Source: Porites lobata (taxonomy: Eukaryota > Cnidaria > Anthozoa > Scleractinia > Poritidae). Taken from it: DNA of 64,000 bases. Position 1 is the stretch's first letter. Each line of letters begins with the position of its first letter. The translations under genes were made by a program, and so were the position numbers. Shown here piece by piece: positions 21,969 to 32,377 of this stretch. The DNA is taken from NCBI GenBank assembly GCA_942486035.1, contig CALNXK010000099.1:947501-1011500 (forward strand), written 5' to 3'. The notes beneath the pieces are model-generated. The model did not search any database. It was not told the origin of the DNA and worked only from the letters and a program-made list of their open reading frames with translations.

Positions 21969-22252
21969 GGTAGCCACTAGTCTACGACACCTAAAGGATG
22001 ATCATGAGGTTATCCATATACAGGAGCCCTATATTGAGATCTCTCCTTACCCTTACACATCCAGCCCAGGAAAGATCAGATAAGTGAAAGTGCTGTGAGA
22101 CGGGACCTATGGTTTTTCTTCCTGATCCGAGAAGACTAGAAAGTCTATCCGTTTGCACATGTTATACAAAGGCAGCATTTTCTTCTCAGTTATTTTGAAC
22201 CCGCCACCTACCGCTCAGCAGAAGAGCGCCCTCCCAACTGAGCTAAACAATG
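21969..22252 (-). mobile_element. tRNA-derived SINE, duplication copy 1
   Basis: On the minus strand the head reads TTTAGCTCAGTTGGGAGGGCG, a tRNA-like A box, followed by a GGTAGGTGGCGGGTTCAAAA B-box-like motif. The body (ctgtgagacgggac, cgagaagactagaaag) is shared with the SINEs at 41408-41757, 48679-49020, 45127-45510, 54391-55147 and 63546-63919. This copy lacks 63 bp present at 41408-41757. Confidence 0.65.
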
Positions 22253-22259
22253 TCTTTAA

Positions 22260-23560
22260 ACAATAGTTAAATGCTGAGACAATTCAAATCCTGTAGGTAG
22301 TCAGCCCTTTGATCCATTAACAAAAACCAACAAGAAGCATGCAAAAATAAAGCAAAAAAGGTTCATTCAAATAGTTACACAAAGTATTTAATACCAAAAG
22401 CTTTATTTGCGTGACCATAAAGGAATTACAGTATTTGATAGACGGACTCACGTAACAGATGTCTCAATGATTAGCACCAGGAGCAAAAAGGATTATCTAG
22501 TACCTTATTGGTCTTTAATTTCGCGTTTTTCGCGATTGTAAAAAAATCGCGAAATTAAAGACCTTCGAAAATAAATCCTCGCTAAATTTAATACCCACGT
22601 GGAAAATTCAAATAACAATCAGTATGTAATAGCAACCTTATGTCTCGACAAACACAAATCGCTTTCTGGTTTTACTGGTAAGCTCCATTTTATATCTTCC
22701 GTTGTGAAATGCTTTAGTTTGCAAAAATTTCAAGCATGGCTTGTTCCAGTCTATCGAATTTTTTCAACGTTCAGACTTTTTAAAAGAGGCAAATGAAGTT
22801 GAGAAGGCTTAAATCGCGAAATTTAATGCCCTTTTTTCCTGTTTACTTGTCAAAATCGCGAAAATAATGCCCCGGGAAATATTGTCTCGCAAAATTGGGA
22901 AATCAACTACCGATAAGGTTCAAAAAAGGAGTACAACCTCGGAAAGCGTAACTTAGTATTTAATCCAGTGTTTGCATATTGTGTACATATTATGTAAGAT
23001 TCCTTTTTTTTCTCTGAAGATACTGATTAAAAAAAATAATCCAGTGTTTTGCCGTTCAACGTGTTTTCTCATACGCGTCAACTGTGACCCCAATTTACCA
23101 AAGACCTCACTCCCACAATTGACCTTAGTAAATAAGTGAATTATTGACCAGTTGGTAACCGGTTTAAAATGAAGAAATCGAGCGATAACATTTTTCTAAT
23201 TCATTCACGTTTGCAATGACCGTTCATTCACCCCGGCACTTCAATAACAATAATGAGGGAAAACATCATTTTAAATGGCCAAATTAAATTTTAAATTTTG
23301 CGCACATTCATTCCAAACGTAGAAAGTTAGATATGTTTATATGTTTTAGATATGTTTATCTTTTAATTTGTTTACCCAAACAAAGTAAATTCCCCACCAG
23401 TTAAATCGCCAATTTCCTTCATTTTCAATTTTTGGACACGTGACATGTCACGTGAGCATAACTAAACGCTAAGGCACAAGAAAACCTCATGATTTACTTT
23501 TCGGGAAAAATTCCTATTGTTCTAGATTTCCTAGCGAGAGATATTGCCAATCATTTATAT
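22260..23560. other. Non-coding stretch of duplication copy 1
   Basis: Matches 41765-43060 and partly 49030-49860. Contains TTTCGCG / CGCGAAA motifs in inverted orientation (22527-22560 and 22812-22910), probably an old inverted-repeat element. No gene seen. Confidence 0.35.
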
Positions 23561-23660
23561 GCTCTGGACACACCTTTTGACCGACGTATTAAACCCTTTG
23601 AGTACTGAAATCCGACCTACCATTACTGTCACTTCATCACTTATACTCTCCTGATTACTT

Positions 23661-23915
23661 CGCTGGTCTTTGAACTGGAAAGAACTAATAACGACTCAAG
23701 ACAGATTAAAGTGGCGCAGCCTCATCAGCGAGGGTGCTGAGCCAGTAGATAAAAGCGTACGAAGAGAAAACGTCTAATGCGGAAATCCCGCTTAGTCAGG
23801 CAGCACCTGATCGACCTCTGCTGGCATCATGTGCTTCTCTTGTACACTGAGACAATTTCGTGCTCGGATTAGTCTCCTCAGCCACCTCCGAACTCACAGA
23901 ACGTAAGTAACGGCC
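23661..23915 (+). pseudogene. LINE 3'-end remnant, copy 1
   Basis: One frame reads NWKELITTQDRLKWRSLI, and after stops and shifts, CFSCTLRQFRARISLLSHLR. The first resembles the W.....A.DR..WR motif at the end of LINE ORF2 and the second the Cys-rich GLxSHLRxH tail. It is degenerate. Copies are at 43141-43395 (plus) and about 56960-57230 (minus). Confidence 0.5.
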
Positions 23916-24227
23916 GGCATCATGGGAGAAGTCATGGTCATCGAATGAAAACAAATACAGTATAGAAAGATTGGTTATTTTATCGGCCTTTGCAAACAAA
24001 GGTGTAATAGACCATCGCGTAGCTTGAGGTTCCATTGCAATCAAATGATGAATTGACGATGAATGAAGAAATATTTGCGTTCGAGGCACGAGAACGCAAC
24101 CCCTAATTTCTGTTGGGCGCTCTGTGCATTATTGGGTGTCCTGTGCAACTAATAAGCGAGGTTGTTACTTTGTGTCGACACACATTTGCCTCGCTTTGAG
24201 GTGCTTTATGACGCACTAACTCACATG

Positions 24228-24336
24228 GTGATTCGCTGGAAAGTGCGTCACAGGCCATAAGCTTGCTGACGCCTACACTGGTTGCCATTCAAGGAATCGT
24301 ATTTTCATTGAGGAAGTACCGAAAGCTCAGCAGTAA
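24228..24336 (+). pseudogene. CTHRC1-like exon 3 remnant (third copy)
   Basis: It encodes the last part of the CTHRC1 C-terminal domain (GKCVTGHKLADAYTG, then NRIFIEEVPKAQQ and a TAA). It is clearly diverged from both complete genes, for example Gly-Cys where they have Gly-Trp. The 5' part of exon 3 is missing and there are no exons 1 or 2 nearby. Homology to the CTHRC1 3' flank continues with gaps to about 25560. It is a truncated remnant of an older duplicate. Confidence 0.7.
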
Positions 24337-24633
24337 GCACGTGTCATGTGATCATCTGGATCATCTGGACGTTAGAATTGTGTTATGAAGTAATGAGGTT
24401 TCTAAAGCAACGGTTGTTTTCGAGTCTGTGTCAACTAAAGAATAAAGTCCAGAAAAATCCTCTGTTATTTTGGTTCATACTTGCCTCATCCATTTTCCCA
24501 TTGAGTGTTAACAAAACCGTGCCTTTCGTGGGATTATAAACTGCCTTTTTCTTCAGCTCTCCTAATTCGTCCACCTGGTCATTATTCCATTACGTCACCA
24601 CCAGAATTTTATCGGGTCAATTGCAGTGAGGTG

Positions 24634-24961
24634 ATATTTGTTGTAAAGTTTATTGCTTGCCTGCCTCTCCTAGGATTTTCGAACATCTAAGAAATGGTAA
24701 AATTGCCCATTTTCAACGGATTTTTACCCTAAAAAGGTCACCTAGAATTTTCGGGAGCCTTTTTTCTGGCTGAAATTTTCGAACAGGTAAGTTTTGATCC
24801 CTATAATTTTCGGATCACTAGATTTTCAGCTAGGAAATCCGAACAGATGAAAAATTTATAGGGGATAAAAATATGCCTTTATCCACCGTTTAAATACTAA
24901 AACACGTTTAACAATGCTATGTTTAAGTGGTTTTGAACTATATTCTCGTTGGGTGCCCCTG
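24634..24961 (+). mobile_element. CAGGGGCACCC element, 5'-truncated copy c
   Basis: The right end GTTGGGTGCCCCTG is intact. The first 70 or so bases of the family are missing, and homology starts at TTTGTTGTAAAG. It interrupts the third CTHRC1 3'-flank copy. Confidence 0.65.
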
Positions 24962-25108
24962 TCATATTAAAACTAAGTATCATAGATCATCTTTTCTCAT
25001 ACTTAATTCATTCAGGGGGAAAACAAAGCAAAATTGTTTTGTTTTTTTTTCTGTTACCTTTCGACAGGACAACAATCTAACTAAAGGTATCGATCCACTT
25101 ACTGTTAA

Positions 25109-25286
25109 GGCCGGCCAGACTCGTACCCAGTCGCCATTTAGGTGTTTTTTGGGGTGAGAGAAGATTGGGGATTAGTTTGAGGCGCGCGCGGGGTCTCATC
25201 CCCCGCGCGCGTCTCAACCTGATCCCCAATTTTCTCTCACCCCAAAAACACCTAAATGGCGACTGGGTGCGAGTCTGAAGGCCGGC
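25109..25286. mobile_element. Foldback element in the inter-copy region
   Basis: GGCCGGCCAGACTCGTACCC and a following GCCATTTAGGTGTTTTTTGGG arm are mirrored by CCCAAAAACACCTAAATGGC and GGGTGCGAGTCTGAAGGCC. The centre is a CGCGCG-rich palindrome. It is absent from the corresponding 3' flanks of the two complete CTHRC1 genes. Confidence 0.65.
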
Positions 25287-25559
25287 TATGAACGGCTATG
25301 CATTATTTGAGCCTAGAGTCCCAAACAATTGTTGCATAGCTCCTTGAAATTACTAAAATCCACATTATCCTGGGTCGTCGTAGTTGTAATAGCAACTGAA
25401 TTAAAACATTTTCAACTTAACTTTATTAACTGCGACGATCATATCTGCATTTAGGTTTTTGTACTTCCTCGATTCAAATCATCATCTTCATTTATCAGTA
25501 TCTAAAAAGGTCCATTAATTTCCTGATGAGCTGCCTCGTAGCGTTGTCATCTATAGACT

Positions 25560-27393
25560 AAATGCCTATTAATCAGTACTGATTACGTTATACAAATGTG
25601 TGGGGTTTTTTATTTTATACAAACGATCTTACCAGACTCAAAAGAGTGTTCGTCAACAACATAAGTACATTCCACACTCGTAAGGCGAGCTTGGGACGCC
25701 TGTGGTCTAAAAAATACACGAACTTATGAGTAAGGTAAATATCTCCGCTCTCTGCTTCATCTACGTGATGCAAATAAATCTCCCAAGAAAGAAAGCGTGA
25801 CCAAACTATTTCAAGATATATGGCTTTCTGCTATTGGACAAATCAGAAAATAACAAGTAATCTGAGATAGCGAATAACAAGCTGTATTTTTAGAAACTGC
25901 ATGAGAAACCTATTAAAATGTATTAACTCTCTGTTCTTCAAACCTGTTCCGACGTGAACATTAATTGAGACCAAACAGCAGATGCAATTTAATTACCCAA
26001 TTTATGGTAGATACGAAGCTACGACTATTAAAAAAAGTTGTACCTGCAAGAAAAATAATTTTTCAATCCCGTTTTTAATGGGTAGACTAACTGAACAGTG
26101 GTTGGAAACCAGGAGAAATTGTAAATATTTGTTTTCTCGCGCTCTCTGTTGGAATGTTTAGTGAATACTTGATTTCATTGCCCTGTAACACTTGATTTAT
26201 TTTTACATATTTTCTTCAGCCCAGAACCCCCATGCCTCAGTAGTCAAAAGAGACTTCGTCAAACGGTAAGCTCTTTCGCCTTACTTTTAAAACCGCGAAA
26301 ATAGTGTAATTCCATTAAAAATTAGCTTTTTTATTGATATACAATCATGTAATCAAGTTAAACTGCGAACAAAATTTTGCTTAAATAAAATACATGCACA
26401 CCAAGTTATTCCATGGAGTAATGCTGTTAACGTTGTCAATTAATGATTAGACTTTTGATATCAATTTTACGGGTAAGGACGCCTTCTCCTGCTTCTTCAC
26501 CGTTGCCGTTCAGTTTTATCAAGTTTTTTGTTTTCTTTAACGATAGGACAGGGTAACAGACAGTCATATTTTTAATTTTATCTAGCTGCCCAGTGAGTTA
26601 ATTAATATTACGTTGATTTGGTTATAAGTCTTTCTTGTTTTGTCCCTTAAATTTAACTGATATAAATCGCGAGCAAACGAGTATCGTTCTAGTGAAAAGC
26701 TAGGACTCCCCGCAGAAAATTTGCAAGTGCTCCGTGTAAAAATATTCTGTCAATATTCGATATTTAACATCTACAACAGTGCTCTAGCTTCCTTGCCACA
26801 AAATTTGTTTAAACTTTGTTTTTTATCCAGTAGATATGGTCATGGAGAAATAGGGTTTACAATGTAGGCCTGGACCACCGCGCAAACATTGAGAACTAAT
26901 ACAATCTCAGTCAATTGTTGTTTTCCGCTGATGTCCTCCCAATGTTGGTGTAAAGATTTCGTGAGACAAGATTTGGACTGAGAGGAGACAGCCAAGAAGG
27001 AAGAAAAAGATATCGAGCATTGATGAAGGTAAACAGGACCAAACAAGAACAAATTAAGTCAATTAAGGAAAATTTTGGATGACTCAAATAATTATTTTCT
27101 TTGGAATACTTGTGGATAATACTGTCAAAAAAGACGACTGACATCAATTTTACCGTTAAGAACATTTTTTTGGAGAAAATACCTTAATTTATCGCCATCG
27201 TCGATCTAATTTTATTCAACAAAATAGCGTGAACTGAAATTCAGATCACCATTTTATTTACTTACCTTTTCAAGGGAACTGTAAAATGTTTTTAAATTTA
27301 TGTCGATGCGGTCAATAAGATTTTCCGGTTTGGCCACTAATACATTGATCTAACTCCCGTCAGGAGCCGATTATTGTTCCTTAATATAGACCT
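25560..27393. other. Region between the duplications, no gene seen
   Basis: AT-rich, with no long open frame of coding character. A 46-bp stretch at 26220-26265 has an acceptor (tttcttcag) and a GTAAGC donor and could be a non-coding exon, but nothing links it to a gene. Confidence 0.3.
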
Positions 27394-27428
27394 TGTCACG
27401 GTTTTCGACGCCATCTTGACGAATGGGG

Positions 27429-27834
27429 AAACGCGTTAGAAATTACAGTGTTTGTATTAGAATCTTATGTCGAATAATCTCCGTAGAACGGCTGTTTTGA
27501 AAAAAACATGAATTTCAAACTAATGCTTTATTCCTAACGATTCTACTGAAAAAATTGAGGGCGTTACATGCGTTAGAAGACCTAGAACCACTTTTTAATA
27601 TTTTCTATACATTTGTCTGTAAGAAAGTCCCGGGAAAAATTACAGACGCATACATGGAAAATCTAAAGCAAGCCTCTGGAGAAATTTAAGCAAAGGTACG
27701 CCCCCAAAATTTTTTAGTACAATCCTTTGTTTGGTAGCTTTAGTTTACTATTGATATTTTGTTTAGAACAGCCGTTTTACGGAAATTGTTCGACATTAGA
27801 TTCTCATACAAGCACTGTAATTTCTCACGCGTTT
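27429..27834. mobile_element. Inverted-repeat element flanked by long direct repeats
   Basis: About 68-bp inverted repeats: AAACGCGTTAGAAATTACAG at the left is mirrored by CTGTAATTTCTCACGCGTTT at the right, extending inward to AACGGCTGTT. The element is non-coding. A 29-bp sequence, TGTC(A/G)CGGTTTTCGACGCC onward, is repeated directly just outside both ends (27394-27422 and 27838-27866) with one mismatch. Confidence 0.6.
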
Positions 27835-27866
27835 GCCTGTCGCGGTTTTCGACGCCATCTTGACGA

Positions 27867-29233
27867 GTAAGGTCTCTTAAAAAAGCTTAGAGTTCCTATA
27901 CATAGCTCACCGTCCATTCAAGGTTTTTCTGTAAATCGTCTTTGAATATTCGATGTTTCTTGGAATCCCATGGCGATTTCCAAAATTATTCTGTTTTTGT
28001 ACTCACCAAATTTGAAAGCATAAAATTACACTAAATTTCCACCAACGACTTTCACAGCTCTAAATCAGTATACATTGAAGAAATATTCTAGATATTTCAG
28101 TAATTGTTAGGTTAAATTTAATAAGCAATTTTCAAACTCACTATTTTTGAGGTTACACAATTTCAAAACATAGCTTCAGTCCACACCATAAGTTTCAAAA
28201 TCCCCAGCCTATCATTGGCGACCATATGCGCTAAAACTAACTCTGGTCTCCCTGTTATGCGTAAGCTCTTCAATGTGGGCCATAATTTCTCGAAGAATAT
28301 ACGAGAGTTTTCGTTATGGTAAAGCTGTCTAAGTTGATTAGCTGTAGAAAAACTCGTAAGCTTTGATATCAAAAGAGAATGTAATCTATTATAATACAAA
28401 GCTAACTGAGAGTTAATTCAATCAGAAGAACATAAGAACAATGAATAAGCAACTGAATGAAGTCGTTTCCCAATTCCAAAACTAAAGGCTTCCATTCATG
28501 ATTTCGAAAGGCGAGCAAGAAATTAACAGATGACTACCATACATCCAATATACAAATCTTCCCAAGAATGATTCTATTCAACAGTATCACAGGAGAACAT
28601 GTTCTCTTGCAGTTTTGTTGTTTCATTGCGAGTTCACCTCGAATTTTCCGAACATCGGAGAAAAGTCCCACGAAATTGAGTCTTTTCACAATTTATTCAG
28701 TATTAAAAAACAGTGAATAGACCCAAAAAAAATCCCAAATCCAAATATGACCTATATATATAATAGGATCCTTTCGAATTCCCTACTTTGGAATATGTAA
28801 TAGTATTCGGCATGCATATGTACTCTAGCCGTAGTGGATGATCCTTGCCACGCCAATTTTTGTTCAATGTTTGTTTGCTAGATACATGTATGGCCATGGA
28901 CAGTAGAAGTTTACGAGTTAAGGCTAAATGAAACACTTTGCTAACATCGAGGACTATCTAGTCAGAGCAAGAAGAGAATCAGCGCGGCCGTATCGAGTCA
29001 GGGCGTTTATTCAAACGTGAGTCATAATTTAAAATGGTTTTGATCAACAAAACCAACAGTATTGTTAATCAGACAAACGGTTTTAACGGTGGTCATGAAT
29101 GATAAATTCGAAAGAGTGAATTTAAAGAAAACTGCTATCTACAACAACTGATTAACATGACCAATAAAATAATAATAATAAATTGTGTTCAACAAAGCGA
29201 CACATTAGCTCCGTAACTAAATACAAGTAACGT
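27867..29233. other. Region before duplication copy 2, no gene seen
   Basis: Minus-strand open frames at 28163-28399 and 28703-28936 show no recognised motif and have no supporting splice context. Nothing else is supported. Confidence 0.3.
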
Positions 29234-30272
29234 TTAGAGTAATACAGCGATTTGAAACTAAATTTTGTTCAGTTTTGCAACTCGACAAGCTTGTTAATTT
29301 AGCTACAAAACCAAAATCTTACTTACAAAGGAAACTTGATAAAGATGTTCAACAAAGATAATGGTTCTTTACACAGCATCACACTCTTCGTACAGATATT
29401 AAAAAAGCCGATGGAACTTATTTCTTAACTGACCATATATACAGTTGTTTAAATCATGATTTAAGCCAAAACTGACAGAAAGTGAGTTAAGAATTTTGAA
29501 AATACAGAAACGTTTTGTTTTCTGGGAGGACTTATTTAGTACGTCTGAAGAAACAAAAAGTCATTAGTAAGTTCTTGAACATGAAGCACGAAGCATGAAC
29601 TGATACACGCCACATCGAGCGCCTGTGTAAGATCCTTAAAATTAACTTTCTACACTGACATTATTTACTGGTTGGAATTAGATTGGACCAGAATGGATGA
29701 TGGCCACTAAGACGGGAAGAGATCGAGTTTAAAATTATGAGGATAATAATCTACCACTCTTTCAAGTAGAGGTCTGTGAGTTTAGGGAAATAATTTCACT
29801 ATGTGATATCATCCCGCAATATCTCAGACTGCAACGTTTCTTTCAATTGTACAGTTATATCTTGGGTTATATATGAATAATCGCACCTGGATTAAAAAAA
29901 ACAAGATCAACATCAATTTATTTCTAGTAAAAGTTGTGATCTGTTGGTTACAATGATGCTGTAAGGAAAAAATGTGTACAGTAGGCCTTTAATTGGGCGC
30001 ATGATTAGCAACCTGATATTTTCGCAAGCGAATGAAATTGTTGAATTGAAATTAGGATACATACGTAGGCTGTTTAGCTTGAGCATGTTTTGACAAGAAA
30101 CTTATTCAAACAAGGAAATTCCATGATTCAATCCCTAGCAGAGTGTTGGTATGTACAGTGCTCGAAGCTTTCTTGTTTTTCTCTAGCTTTATTTAAATTA
30201 TACTTTTTGATTCAATGTTTCTTTATTTCTTCTTTCTTCCAGTTGTCATAACTTTCATGAAGACAGATTACC

Positions 30273-30284
30273 ATGGCAAACAAG
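30273..30284 (+). other. Candidate short exon, copy 2 (MANK)
   Basis: Counterpart of 1036-1077: acceptor tcttccag, then ATG-GCA-AAC-AAG and a GTAAAT donor. Conservation in both copies is expected from the duplication and is not independent evidence for function. Confidence 0.25.
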
Positions 30285-30407
30285 GTAAATCATATATGCG
30301 CCAAGCGTTCTCGTATCTCCTTCGGCCCGTAGTAATCAATCTTGTTTCTAAAACATATTCCAAGTACACGGATCTGTGACAGTAGGAATGACTCTTCAAT
30401 ATATAAT

Positions 30408-30811
30408 CAGGGACACCCAACGAGAGTATAGTTCAAAACCACATAAACATAGCATTGTTGAACGTACTTTAGTATTTAAACGGTAATTAAAATAATGGCT
30501 TATTTTTATCCCCTAAAAATTTTTCATCTGTTCGCATTTCCTAGCTGAAAGTATAGTGATCCGAAAATTATAGGGATCCAAATTTACCTTTTCGAAAATT
30601 TCAGCCAGATAAAAGGCTCCCGAAAATTCTAGGTGACCTTTTTAGGGTAAAAATCCGTTAAAAATGGGCAATTATACGATTTTTTTGAAGTTCGAAAATC
30701 CTAGGAGAGGCAGGCAAGCAAGAAATTTGTCAGAAAATGATCCGAAAATTCTAGACCTCAAATCGTCTTCCGAACAGATAATTTTCCGAAAACTGTCGTT
30801 GGGTGCCCCTG
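30408..30811 (-). mobile_element. CAGGGGCACCC inverted-repeat element, duplicate of copy a
   Basis: 404 bp, bounded by ATATAAT on both sides (30401-30407 and 30812-30818). The left end has one substitution (CAGGGACACCC). It gives the clearest 7-bp target duplication of the family. Confidence 0.75.
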
Positions 30812-31280
30812 ATATAATGCACAGACAGATATAAGCGGGTAAAATTGTTAATAAGCTGTATTTAACAATCATTTACCATGGTAAAAAAAGAAAGGATTTT
30901 CAGAGTCCACTGGTCTGACTGGTAGTATAACACATGATTCATGTTACGCGTCTTTATCAAACAATTCTGAATACAGTCGAGAATGATTGCGACATTACTT
31001 ATTTGGATATACTGTTGTGTTGACCTCCTCAAAGAGAAATTTTCAAATTTGGATGTGGATAAATTCTGTACTTTATTCTGGACACAGAATTAACGACGAA
31101 AGAACTTACAATAATTGTAATTCTTTTTCTCTTGTTTTTCAGTAAGTTCTAACTGTACTTCGCTTGGGTTTACAGTAATAGGGTGTAAAAAAAAATCCTA
31201 GTTTAAACAACGACAGATTATTCTAAGACTCAGTCTTGAAATTTGTCCTAGGCTTAACTTTTTTCCCATTGTCCAAAAAG

Positions 31281-31489
31281 GTGATGAGCTGACGGCCATG
31301 CATCCTAGTAAAGCTACAACACTGGTACAAACGATTGCCCGGCTGTTAAAGGACAAACTTGAGCTATATCAAGGGATAGATCTTACACATAATAATCTTT
31401 TAATAAATATAATAAATGATGTTGTGGCTGGTAGATTCTCGACCATGGAACCAAAGCATGATCTGCATGTACAGGAACTCAGTTCCTGA
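31281..31489 (+). CDS. Last exon of unidentified gene, copy 2 (open)
   Basis: After an acceptor (ccaaaaag) the frame GDELTAMHPSKATTLVQTIA runs open for about 69 codons to TGA at 31487-31489, with the interior LYQGIDLTHNNLLINIINDV. The composition is that of an ordinary soluble, partly helical protein. The exon enters with two bases of a split codon, so at least one upstream coding exon must exist; the MANK exon at 30273 is a candidate start but does not join directly in frame. AATAAA follows at 31646-31651. I do not recognise the family. Copy 1 carries a frameshift at this exon. Confidence 0.5.
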
Positions 31490-32168
31490 AAAACAAAAAA
31501 CACGAATTTCCTCAAGTTAAGCCAAAAATGAAGAACCAATCAAAATGCTTTACGTCTTTTGAAATGAGATGTAATGATTGGAGCATGATGTCGTTAAAAC
31601 TTGATTCAAAAACTTGAAAAGTTAGGTAATTATTGCAAGAGCGGAAATAAATTAACCGGTAACAATAATCATTGCTATCAGTTGGCTTTGGCAATCGTGA
31701 AACGAAGGTAAGTTGACTTCAAAAGACGCTGTAACGGTCATCGAGATTCCATTGCATTATATTCAAACCGTTCATTTTTCCAAGGCATATCTTACATATA
31801 AGGTAAATTATTATTCATTCAAAATATTTCTGACTTCTGAACAAGATTACCTCCTGGTAGACTTTTTTCCAAACCTATTGGCCTATTTCTCAGTACGGTA
31901 CAGATGTTTTTCCTTGCAGATACTCCTTAGAAAGTAGATTAAAATCATCGAGCGATAAGTTTAGCGTATTCTTCTATTACTTCCGTTCAGATTTAGTTAG
32001 AAATCAGCTATTTTGTTTTTGGATAGCCGTGAAAGGCATTTCTTTCTTTTAGTTCACTCGTGAATAAACAGCTTGGCGGCTTGACGATGGTCTAGCCCAA
32101 GCAGCCTTTTTTCCAATAACCCAAATATGGTAAGCGCCAGTTCAAGAAGAATTATTATTATTTTTTTT

Positions 32169-32190
32169 GGGGGGGGGGGGGGGGGGGGGG
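32169..32190 (+). repeat. 22-base G homopolymer upstream of CTHRC1-like copy 2
   Basis: An uninterrupted run of 22 G about 190 bp before the coding start. At the same place copy 1 has a G-rich but interrupted tract (2947-2976). It could form a quadruplex. Its exact length is likely to be unreliable. Confidence 0.7.
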
Positions 32191-32377
32191 AGCGATTAGA
32201 GTCTTTAGCCTCGGTACATAACATCATATTCGATCTGCATAATTCTTCACATCCTACTCAGCCTCATTCAATAATTGCTAAGTGTTAATCATATTCATTG
32301 AGTTTTGCGTTGACCTACTCACGATATTTCATATCATGATCAAACTTTAATTCTAGTGCACAAGTTAGAGGACCTTG

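Noticed and set aside
23796..24089. Minus-strand open frame of 97 codons, also at 43283-43582
   Set aside because: It lies antisense to the LINE 3'-end remnant.
26220..26265. Tiny exon-like stretch with acceptor and donor
   Set aside because: It encodes only MPQ before a stop and has no partner exon. It could be non-coding, but nothing supports that.
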